Source: Deltaproteobacteria bacterium (GTDB taxonomy: Bacteria; Myxococcota_A; UBA9160). From it: DNA of 7,499 nt. Positions 1 through 7,193 of this stretch are shown piece by piece. Positions within the stretch are counted from its first letter, which is position 1. The number at the start of each line of letters is the position of its first letter. Made by a program: the position numbers and the translations under genes. Under the pieces are notes generated by a model. That model was not told the DNA's origin and ran no database searches. It saw only the letters and a list, made by a program, of their open reading frames with translations. Where the stretch lies: positions 920-8,418 of the forward strand of contig DOUU01000127.1 of the NCBI GenBank assembly GCA_003520425.1, in the 5' to 3' direction.

Positions 1-883
1 AGGCCTGCATGATCTGGTTCCACTCGGCGAAGCGCATGAGGCGCCCCGCGAATTGGGCCAGCTGCTCGTCGGCCCGCAAGTCCGGGCGCTCGATCAGAAC
101 CAGGAAGTCCAAGAACTGCTGCCTTGCATTCGTGTTGAAGCCGACGTAGCTGTCGGCAGTGGGTTCAATGGAGGGTGTCTCCACCGCCGGAGCCAGGAAG
201 GCATGCACGGGATCCCCAGTGCTCCCATTCATCAGCCGGTTCATCGTCTCTGAGAAATTCGTGAATACGAGATTCGCGCACTCGAGCATGGACAGATCGA
301 TGTGCTCTCCGCGGCCTGTCGCGCGCGCGCCGAAGACGGCCACGAGAGCTGCGGCGGCGCCGTAGCTGCCTGCGCCCCACTCACTCAGGCGACCGCCAGC
401 TTGGAACGGTTCCTGGCCCATGAGGCCCCGGATGCCGATCGAGCCGGATTCGGCCTGGAGCGTGAACTCGGTGGCAAGGCGCTCGGCCCAGGGACCGGTG
501 AGCCCGTAGGGCGTGATCGAGAGGACAACGAGAGAGGGGTGCGCCTGGCGTAGCCGCGCGACGTCGAGGCGCTCCCCGGTGTCGGTGGCGAGCCCGTGGG
601 CCTCGATCACGAGGTCGGCTTCGGAGACGAGTGCCTCGACGTGGGGATCCGCCGCCGTCCCCACCACGGACTGCTTGCCGGCGTTGAGGAAGGTGAAGAG
701 GGCCGAGTCGCGGCCGCCGAGGTCGGCTCCCGTCGCCGACCAGCGGCGCAGCGAATCGCCCTCGGGAGGCTCGACCTTGATGACCGCGGCACCCGCATCG
801 ACGAAGAGCTTCGAGCAGAACGGACCCGCGATCTGCGTCGAGAAGTCGAGCACGCGGATTCCAGCCAAGCCCTTGTGCATCAT
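1..883 (-). CDS. CaiB/BaiF family III CoA-transferase (3' end beyond window)
   Basis: The reverse strand encodes 294 residues from an ATG at 883 and stays open at the left edge, so about the last quarter of a typical ~400-residue protein is missing. The family moves CoA from one acyl-CoA to another carboxylic acid in the cytosol. Family features visible: the N-terminal GIRVLDFS and AGPFCSKLFVDAGAAVIKVEPPEGD (residues 8-43), the LSITPYGLTGPWA block (121-133) and GRGEHIDLSMLE (190-201). By alignment from memory, the position of the catalytic aspartate of formyl-CoA transferase and methylacyl-CoA racemase falls in LSEWGAGSYG and is occupied by Glu168. The start is double (ATGATG, 880/883); no strong ribosome site decides between them. 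It lies 24 bases downstream of the P450 on the same strand, so it is probably co-transcribed and may activate an acid made by that oxidation. The substrate cannot be read from the sequence; racemase activity is an alternative. Confidence 0.92.
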   Translation of the reverse strand, partial: MMHKGLAGIRVLDFSTQIAGPFCSKLFVDAGAAVIKVEPPEGDSLRRWSATGADLGGRDSALFTFLNAGKQSVVGTAADPHVEALVSEADLVIEAHGLATDTGERLDVARLRQAHPSLVVLSITPYGLTGPWAERLATEFTLQAESGSIGIRGLMGQEPFQAGGRLSEWGAGSYGAAAALVAVFGARATGRGEHIDLSMLECANLVFTNFSETMNRLMNGSTGDPVHAFLAPAVETPSIEPTADSYVGFNTNARQQFLDFLVLIERPDLRADEQLAQFAGRLMRFAEWNQIMQA

Positions 884-907
884 GACTCTGCTGCGCCTCG
901 TGACGCC

Positions 908-2170
908 CTATGCAAGGCGCACCGGGATCTCCTTGGGCACCACGAGGATCGGATTCCAGATGCCGAGTGCGCTGTAGGTGGGAGGCCGGAGCACCTCGAT
1001 CTTGCGGGTACGCGCGAGCAGCTCCTCGAAGAGGATCGCGATCTCCCGGCGCGCGAGATTCGCGCCGAGGCAGAAGTGTGCGCCTCCCCCTCCGAAGGCC
1101 AGGTGTGGATTCGGCGTCCGGGCGATATCGAAACGGAAGGGCTCGCGGAAGACTTCCTCGTCTCGGTTCGCCGATGGATACCAGAGCGTGATCCGCTGGC
1201 CCTTGGCGATGGGCACCCCACGGATCTTCGTATCGCGCGTCGCTCGCCGCGCAAAGTACGAGACCGGGGAGGACCAGCGCAAGATCTCCTCGACCGCGGG
1301 TCGCATCGCGTCCGGCTCGCGGCGCAGCGTCTCGAGCTGGTCGGGGTGTTCGAGGAGCGCGAGCAGGCCAAGCGCAATAGCGTTGCGGGTGGTCTCGCTT
1401 CCGGCGATCGTGAGCAGCAAGAAGAAGAGATCGAGCTCGATCTGGCTCAACTGGGATCGCTCGCCATCGGCCGTTTCGACCTCGACGGTCGAGAGGATCG
1501 TCCAGATGTCGTCCTGCGGGCTCTCGCGCTTGTGCTGACCGAGCTTTTGCGCGTACTCAAACATTCGAGCCTGGAGTGCAAGCTGCTGCGCCCTGGACAG
1601 GCCGCGTTCGGGGTCTCCGGCCGCGAGGAAGTCCGTGGTGAGGTCGAAGAGCCATGGGCGGTCCTCGACGGGGATGCCAATGACGTCCGCGATCATGTGC
1701 ATGGGGAGCGGGTAGGCCACGTCCTGGACGAAGTTGCAGGTTCCCCGCTCGAGCGCCCGATCGATGATCGACACCGCCCAGCGCCGGGCTTGCTCCTCGA
1801 GCTGCCCGACCATGCGCGGGGTGAATCCTGCGCTGATGAGCTGGCGCTGCCGGATGTGGTCGCGGCCGTCCATGCTGACCAGCATCCGGCCGCGCATCTG
1901 GGGGTTGGAGGCCAGCGAAGGTCCGTCCATTGCGCTGAAGAGTTCAGTGTCGCGGTTCGCGGCCTGGACGTCGGCGTGCTTGGAGAGCACCCAGAAGCCT
2001 TCGTCCTCGCTCCCCGCGACGCCTTCGGGAAAGGCCTGCCAAAAGACCGGAGCCTCGCGGCGGAGTGTCGTGAAAAGCTCGTGCGGGAAGCCGTGCCGGC
2101 AGCCCTCCGCTGCGGTGAGGTCGATCGCGGAGGGGCTTTGTCCGCGCACGGGCGCTGAAGGGTCGGCCAT
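908..2170 (-). CDS. Cytochrome P450, CYP125/CYP142-like bacterial class I
   Basis: A 420-residue soluble P450 without membrane anchor, of usual bacterial length. It would insert one oxygen atom into a hydrophobic substrate using electrons from a ferredoxin and its reductase; neither is in the window. Diagnostic motifs are all intact: I-helix AGSETT (256-261) with the acid-alcohol pair Glu259-Thr260, K-helix ExxR (Glu295-Arg298), FRFD (345-348), and the haem loop FGGGGAHFCLG (359-369) with the thiolate ligand Cys367. The loop wording and the SETTRNAI I-helix resemble the CYP125/CYP142 steroid side-chain and related terpenoid hydroxylases, but assignment below superfamily is by memory. The ATG at 2170 is chosen because a GGAG sits 9 bases upstream; the frame stays open to 2449, but that extension would cross the divergent spacer and overlap the TetR gene. 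It is divergent from the TetR/BVMO unit and is followed by the CoA-transferase. Confidence 0.95.
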   Translation of the reverse strand: MADPSAPVRGQSPSAIDLTAAEGCRHGFPHELFTTLRREAPVFWQAFPEGVAGSEDEGFWVLSKHADVQAANRDTELFSAMDGPSLASNPQMRGRMLVSMDGRDHIRQRQLISAGFTPRMVGQLEEQARRWAVSIIDRALERGTCNFVQDVAYPLPMHMIADVIGIPVEDRPWLFDLTTDFLAAGDPERGLSRAQQLALQARMFEYAQKLGQHKRESPQDDIWTILSTVEVETADGERSQLSQIELDLFFLLLTIAGSETTRNAIALGLLALLEHPDQLETLRREPDAMRPAVEEILRWSSPVSYFARRATRDTKIRGVPIAKGQRITLWYPSANRDEEVFREPFRFDIARTPNPHLAFGGGGAHFCLGANLARREIAILFEELLARTRKIEVLRPPTYSALGIWNPILVVPKEIPVRLA

Positions 2171-2179
2171 GGGTCGAAG

Positions 2180-2183
2180 CTCC
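2180..2183 (-). promoter_or_regulatory. Ribosome binding site of the P450 gene
   Basis: On the reverse strand GGAG precedes the ATG at 2170 by 9 bases. This fixes the P450 start there rather than at any of the upstream in-frame codons that reach to 2449. Confidence 0.65.
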
Positions 2184-2207
2184 GGGCAGGAGGATGGCAG
2201 CTCGCGC

Positions 2208-2236
2208 AGTTTGTCAGAAACTGAAAAATGGTTCAA
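2208..2236 (-). promoter_or_regulatory. Candidate leftward promoter for the P450-CoA-transferase unit
   Basis: On the reverse strand TTGAAC (2236-2231) and CAAACT (2213-2208) are 17 bases apart and match the sigma-70 consensus at four and three of six positions. This is weak, but the implied start near 2200 leaves about 30 bases of leader with a GGAG at the right place. The candidate operator covers the spacer. Confidence 0.25.
2210..2228. promoter_or_regulatory. Candidate TetR operator (imperfect 19-bp palindrome)
   Basis: TTTGTCAGAAACTGAAAAA pairs at eight of nine arm positions around a central base, with a perfect TCAG-AAA-CTGA core at 2214-2224. It lies in the only intergenic space between divergent genes, beside a TetR gene, which is the usual place for an autoregulatory operator. 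It overlaps the first base of the ATG at 2228 and lies within or across the promoter-like hexamers on both strands, so a bound repressor could block both directions. Function is inferred from position and symmetry only. Confidence 0.5.
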
Positions 2237-2240
2237 TATT
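2211..2240 (+). promoter_or_regulatory. Candidate rightward promoter for the TetR-BVMO unit
   Basis: TTGTCA (2211-2216, five of six matches to the sigma-70 -35 box) is followed after 18 bases by AATATT (2235-2240, four of six matches to the -10 box). This AT-rich stretch stands out in a GC-rich background. Transcription would begin near 2247, at the GTG at 2246 in the TetR frame, so use of this promoter would imply a near-leaderless TetR message starting at GTG rather than at the ATG at 2228. Confidence 0.35.
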
Positions 2241-2922
2241 TGGCGGTGGGGAAGCACGCGCTTCAGGATCGATCGGCGGCGCCCGCAAGGCGAGCCGGAA
2301 GGGGCGCGGGCTATGCGAAGTCGCGTGCGACGCGGGCGCGCATCCTCGCGGCCGCGCTCGCGGAGGCGAGCCGCGCGGGTCTGCACAAGGCCTCCGTCGC
2401 CGGGATCGCGGCGCGCGCGGGCGTGGCGATCGGCAACCTCCACTACCATTTCGGCTCACGGCGCGCGCTTTTGCGCGAGCTCATGGGCGCGCTGGTTTCC
2501 GACCTCATGACCCGCCTTCACACAATCGACGCCGGCGACGGCGCCGACTTCTTCGAGCGTCAACGGGCCGGCCTCCTCGCGTACCTCGAATACCTGCGCG
2601 CGAATCCCGCCCACGTGCGGCTCGCGGATGAGATCAAACTCCACGACCCCGCACTCTACCGGCGCGCGGTCGCCGGCTGGGTGGAGCGCATGGCGGAGCG
2701 CATCCGCGCCGGCATCGCGCAGGGGACCCTGCGTCCCATGGACGAGGGGGAGATCAAGGCGCAGGCGCACTTTCTGCTCGGTGCTCGGCACTTCATCGAG
2801 CAGATGATGGAAAGCGCCGAAGGGGCGCGGCCTGAGGCAGTGGTCGACGCCTACCTGGCGCTGCTACGGGAAGGGCTGGGCCGTCGCGCGCCGCGCCCTT
2901 CGCAAAAAAAAGGGAAGCGGCG

Positions 2923-2926
<4 letters not shown>
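2228..2926 (+). CDS. TetR/AcrR family transcriptional regulator
   Basis: A 232-residue regulator. The N-terminal helix-turn-helix domain is clear: RATRARILAAALAEASRAG (33-51), then ASVAGIAARAGVAIGNLHYHFGSRRALL (55-82), the standard TetR recognition-helix block. The remaining ~150 residues are helical and would form the ligand-binding and dimer domain; the tail (219-232) is strongly basic. It probably represses its own operon and the divergent P450 unit until a pathway intermediate binds; the ligand cannot be predicted. Start choice is uncertain: ATG at 2228 has no clear ribosome site and overlaps a candidate operator, while GTG at 2246 (codon 7) coincides with a possible transcription start. 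Either leaves the DNA-binding domain whole. The last codons contain an eight-A run (2904-2911), and the stop overlaps the BVMO start as ATGA, indicating translational coupling. Confidence 0.92.
2911..2915 (+). promoter_or_regulatory. Ribosome binding site of the BVMO gene
   Basis: AGGGA lies inside the last TetR codons, 7 bases before the ATG at 2923, directly after a run of A residues. It supports the overlapping start and coupled translation. Confidence 0.5.
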
Positions 2927-4719
<1,793 letters not shown>

Positions 4720-4724
4720 CTCCA

Positions 4725-4746
4725 AGGGTCTCGACCCTCGAGAGAC
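4725..4746 (+). other. Overlapping alternative hairpins in the BVMO-cupin gap
   Basis: The 46-base gap contains nested inverted repeats. AGGGT (4725-4729) pairs with ACCCT (4734-4738); TCTCGA (4729-4734) pairs with TCGAGA (4738-4743) around a CCC loop; GTCTC (4728-4732) pairs with GAGAC (4742-4746). The folds share bases, so only one can form at a time. There is no U tract, so it does not look like a classic intrinsic terminator. It sits just upstream of the cupin ribosome site and could affect message stability or cupin translation. Confidence 0.3.
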
Positions 4747-4752
4747 GGTCAC

Positions 4753-4758
4753 GGAGGG
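4753..4758 (+). promoter_or_regulatory. Ribosome binding site of the cupin gene
   Basis: GGAGGG stands 7 bases before the ATG at 4766. It is the strongest ribosome site in the window and favours this ATG over the adjacent TTG at 4763. Confidence 0.75.
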
Positions 4759-4765
4759 TTCTTTG

Positions 4766-5230
4766 ATGCTCCCGAGCCACTTCGATCCCGCGCGTTACAA
4801 GTGGCGCGAAGTCACGGGCGAGCCCGGGCTCTCCTACAAGGTTCGCAATGACTACACGATCCTCGGCTACGACCTCGCCGCCGGTACGCTCGACATGCTG
4901 GTGCGTTGGGCGGGGGACGGCGGCCATTGTCCGATTCACCGGCACACCGCCACCACCACCGTGCTCGTGCTTGAAGGGGAGCAGCACCTCTGGGATCTCC
5001 ATCCGGATGGCCGCCGGGGACCGCACCGGGTGCGACGCGCCGGCGACTATGCGCTGAGCGTGGGGGACCAGCTGCCGCACCTCGAGCGTGGAGGAACGGA
5101 GGGTGGAATGGCCTTCTTCGGCTGTCACTCGAGCGACGGGCTTCTCTACGAGATTCTCGACGAAGACCTGAAACTCATCGTGAATGTCACCATGGAGCTC
5201 CTGATTGCTGACTGGAAGGCGAACACCTAG
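4766..5230 (+). CDS. Small single-domain cupin protein
   Basis: A 154-residue protein of single beta-barrel cupin size. The first cupin motif is recognisable at 54-71 (HCPIHRH, then VLVLEGE), giving candidate metal ligands His58 and His60; the second motif is around AGDYALSVGDQLPHLERG (92-109), giving His105. The glutamate normally five residues after the second histidine is Thr65, so the usual 3-His-1-Glu metal site is incomplete unless His54 or Glu70 substitutes. Small cupins of this kind act as dioxygenases, isomerases or lyases, or as ligand sensors; nothing in the sequence decides among them. It resembles ChrR-like or dihydroxyacetophenone dioxygenase-like cupins only loosely. It lies 46 bases after the BVMO and six before the 57-residue ORF, so it is part of the operon and may act on the BVMO product or support the aldolase step. 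Confidence 0.85.
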   Translation: MLPSHFDPARYKWREVTGEPGLSYKVRNDYTILGYDLAAGTLDMLVRWAGDGGHCPIHRHTATTTVLVLEGEQHLWDLHPDGRRGPHRVRRAGDYALSVGDQLPHLERGGTEGGMAFFGCHSSDGLLYEILDEDLKLIVNVTMELLIADWKANT

Positions 5231-5236
5231 GCAGTC

Positions 5237-5410
5237 ATGGAGCTGGATCTCCCGAGAGAGCAACGAAGATTGCGAGATGAGCTGCGCGGCCCTCCCGCCA
5301 ACTGGATAACCGACGCGCTGATGCAGATCGAGCACGAACTCGGCTCGGCCCGACATCAGCTCGATCGCCTTGGCCGGGCGATCACGGCCCACGGCCTGCC
5401 TCGAGCGTAG
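5237..5410 (+). CDS. 57-residue predicted coiled-coil protein
   Basis: This short frame fills the gap between cupin and thiolase. It encodes 57 residues, rich in Arg, Glu and Leu, with a PP break at 19-20. Residues 24-49 show a regular heptad of hydrophobic positions: Ile24, Leu28, Ile31, Leu35, Ala38, Leu42, Leu45, Ile49, i.e. alternating 4 and 3 spacing over nearly four turns, with charged or polar residues elsewhere. That predicts a dimeric or oligomeric coiled coil. Gene evidence: an AGG formed by the cupin stop and the next base lies 5 bases before the ATG, and its own TAG (5408-5410) forms part of the next gene's ribosome site, so the reading frame tiles exactly between neighbours. No family is recognised; it could be a small accessory or assembly subunit of a neighbouring enzyme. 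Translation is unproven. Confidence 0.6.
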   Translation: MELDLPREQRRLRDELRGPPANWITDALMQIEHELGSARHQLDRLGRAITAHGLPRA

Positions 5411-5413
5411 GAG
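5409..5413 (+). promoter_or_regulatory. Ribosome binding site of the thiolase-fold gene
   Basis: AGGAG overlaps the stop codon of the 57-residue frame. It is 7 bases from the ATG at 5421 and 4 from the ATG at 5418, favouring 5421, and it excludes the in-frame upstream extension starting at 5370. Confidence 0.65.
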
Positions 5414-5420
5414 AAGCATG

Positions 5421-6647
5421 ATGAGTCGATCGCGGGCGCACATCGTGGGCGTGGGAGAGACCCGCTACACCCGTTGGGGCAAGATTGGCGACGTGACCGA
5501 GCACGCGCTCGCGTGCCAGGCGATCCAGCGCGCCGTGGCAGACGCCGGCCTCTCCATCGACGACGTGGATGGTCTCGCCTCGTTCGCCGACGATCGGAAC
5601 GAGGCGGTCTTCCTGGCGGCGGAGCTCGGTCTCCCCGCGCTGCGCTTCGGGAACATGGTCTGGATGCCGGGGGGAGGGGGCGGCTGCGCCGCCGTAGCCA
5701 ACGCGGCCATGGCGGTAGAGACTGGCCAGGCCGAGGTGGTCGTCGTCTACCGGTCTTTGTGCCAGGGCCAGTTCTTCCGCTTCGGCAGCGGTGCGACCTT
5801 GGCTGCTTCCCCTTCGGACAACCCAAAGCCCCCGACCGTGCAGCAGGCAAACTCGCTCCTCCTGGCCTCGATGGGCTTCGCGCTGCCCTATGGCCTCGCC
5901 ATGGCCGCTGCGGCGTACGCCCTGCCGACGCGGCGTCACATGCATCTTTACGGGACAACGGGTGAGCAGCTGGGTCGGATCGCCGTGACGTTCCGGGAGC
6001 ACGCCAGTCGCAACCCGCGCGCCGTCATGGGGGGCCGCCCCATGACGCTCGAGGATCACCAAGCTTCGCCGATGATCGCGGATCCGCATCGGCTCTTCGA
6101 CTGCTGCCTGGAGAGCGACGGGGCCTGCGCGATCGTCGTCACCACGGCGGAGCGTGGCCGCGATCTCGCCAAGCGACCGGTCGAGATCCTCGCGAGCGAG
6201 CAGGGGGCGCCGAGGGGATACGCATTCGGGCCGTTCACCAACGCCAATATCGCCGACGAGATTTACGCGACCGGTGGCACTGAAGAGCTGGCCGGACGCC
6301 TTTGGGGCAAGGCGGCTCTCGGCCCGGACGATGTCGACGTGGCCCAGATCTACGACCATTTCACCGGCTGCGTCCTCATGCAACTCGAGGACTACGGCTT
6401 CTGCAAGCGAGGTGAAGGCGGCCCCTTTGTGGAGAGTGGAGCGCTCTCCTGGCATGGGGGGAGTCTTCCCACCAACACCCACGGAGGAAGCCTGTCCGAG
6501 GCCTACATCCACGGGCTCAATCACGTCGTCGAGGGGGTGCGCTCGCTGCGCGGCGAGTCGACGAGCCCGGTCGAAGGCGCGCAGGTGTGTCTCGTCACGA
6601 GTGCGGCCTGCGTCCCTTCGAGCGCTCTTTTGCTGGGGCGAAGATGA
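5421..6647 (+). CDS. Thiolase-fold protein, Ltp2-like (probable acyl-CoA C-C lyase)
   Basis: A 408-residue thiolase-superfamily protein of the lipid-transfer/SCP2-thiolase branch. The N-terminal HIVGVGETRYTRWG (7-20) and the HGGSLSEAYIHGLNHVVEGVRSLRG region (354-378) are typical of DUF35-partnered thiolases. The usual nucleophile segment is GGGGGCAAVANAAMAVETGQA (84-104). Counting back from the conserved G-x-A, the position of the thiolase cysteine falls on glycine, and Cys89 is about four residues late. The HDCF motif of SCP2-thiolases reads YDHF (311-314). Both changes match steroid side-chain retro-aldolases of the Ltp2 type, which use tyrosines instead; Tyr311 and Tyr362 are candidates. 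VVVYRS...RFGSG (107-124) also recalls Ltp2. It would then cleave a beta-hydroxyacyl-CoA to a ketone or aldehyde plus acetyl- or propionyl-CoA. It overlaps the DUF35 gene by ATGA, supporting a stoichiometric complex. A biosynthetic-type thiolase is less likely. Confidence 0.9.
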   Translation: MSRSRAHIVGVGETRYTRWGKIGDVTEHALACQAIQRAVADAGLSIDDVDGLASFADDRNEAVFLAAELGLPALRFGNMVWMPGGGGGCAAVANAAMAVETGQAEVVVVYRSLCQGQFFRFGSGATLAASPSDNPKPPTVQQANSLLLASMGFALPYGLAMAAAAYALPTRRHMHLYGTTGEQLGRIAVTFREHASRNPRAVMGGRPMTLEDHQASPMIADPHRLFDCCLESDGACAIVVTTAERGRDLAKRPVEILASEQGAPRGYAFGPFTNANIADEIYATGGTEELAGRLWGKAALGPDDVDVAQIYDHFTGCVLMQLEDYGFCKRGEGGPFVESGALSWHGGSLPTNTHGGSLSEAYIHGLNHVVEGVRSLRGESTSPVEGAQVCLVTSAACVPSSALLLGRR

Positions 6648-7072
6648 CAAGCGAACGCTTCTTTCCCGATGGCATGCCGCAGCCGCTTGCAGATGCCATC
6701 ACCTTGCCCTTCTGGCAGGCGGCCTCGGAGCACCGCCTCGTCGTGCAGCGCTGCACGGGCTGCGGACACACGCGGCTTCCCCCTGCGCCGATTTGTCCCT
6801 CGTGCCGCTCCGGGCATTCCGATTGGAAGGAAATCTCAGGTCGGGGCGAGGTCTATACCTACACTGTCGTGCACCGTCCGATCGCAGCGGGCCAGCAGCT
6901 TCCCTTCGTGATCGCCATCATCGCGCTCGAGGATGCGGGGGGCGTGCGGATGATCTCGAACCTCGTTGGAGTGGATCCGAAGCACCTGAGCATCGGGCTT
7001 CCCGTGGAGCTCGTCTGGGAGGACATGAGCGGGGAGCTGTCGATTCCGCGCTTCCGACCTGCGAGTCGGTAG
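6644..7072 (+). CDS. DUF35 / ChsH2-type zinc-ribbon OB-fold protein
   Basis: A 142-residue protein with the DUF35 architecture. An N-terminal helix containing LPFWQAASEHRLVVQRC (21-37) leads to a rubredoxin-like zinc ribbon with Cys37-x2-Cys40 and Cys51-x2-Cys54. An OB fold follows, starting at GRGEVYTYTVVHRP (66-79) and ending near VELVWEDMSG (121-130). Such proteins bind thiolase-fold partners; in steroid degradation the DUF35 domain of ChsH2 is needed by Ltp2 for aldolase activity, and similar pairs exist in archaeal mevalonate and other thiolase complexes. Here it stands alone, without the MaoC-like hydratase domain that ChsH2 carries. ATG at 6644 overlaps the thiolase stop (ATGA), so translation is coupled and the two products are probably made in equal amounts. 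The frame extends upstream to 6587, but that would cover the end of the thiolase gene. Confidence 0.93.
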   Translation: MTSERFFPDGMPQPLADAITLPFWQAASEHRLVVQRCTGCGHTRLPPAPICPSCRSGHSDWKEISGRGEVYTYTVVHRPIAAGQQLPFVIAIIALEDAGGVRMISNLVGVDPKHLSIGLPVELVWEDMSGELSIPRFRPASR

Positions 7073-7193
7073 CTCCCGGCGGCCTGGAGTGCGCGCAGAC
7101 GGCGACGAAAGAAGCGCCGCCACTCATCCTGACGGGTCTGAGGGTCCAGCGCTTCTCAGTCTGGTCTGCGGTTCTCGCGCGCGTTCTCGCTCG
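7073..7193. other. Convergent intergenic gap, no clear terminator
   Basis: These 121 bases separate the operon end from a convergent gene. Only a weak inverted repeat (CTGAG 7138-7142 and CTCAG 7155-7159) and CG-rich alternating stretches (7177-7184) are seen; no stem followed by a T run on either strand. Confidence 0.5.

Noticed and set aside
84..1191. Possible frameshifted or broken forward gene at the left edge
   Set aside because: All forward frames here are antisense to the CoA-transferase and P450, which are intact over the same bases.
596..2158. Rightward 520-codon open frame opposite the P450 gene
   Set aside because: It lies wholly antisense to a P450 with all motifs intact; long antisense frames are expected with high GC third positions. 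Its product shows no recognisable motif.
2171..2449. N-terminal extension of the P450 frame to 2449
   Set aside because: It would overlap the TetR helix-turn-helix coding region and the divergent spacer; the GGAG before 2170 and the usual P450 length favour 2170.
5382..6650. Leftward 422-codon open frame opposite the thiolase-fold gene
   Set aside because: Antisense shadow produced by the GC bias of the real gene; no domain visible.
7138..7159. CTGAG/CTCAG inverted repeat as a terminator of the operon
   Set aside because: Only a 5-bp stem with a 12-base loop and no T tract on either strand.
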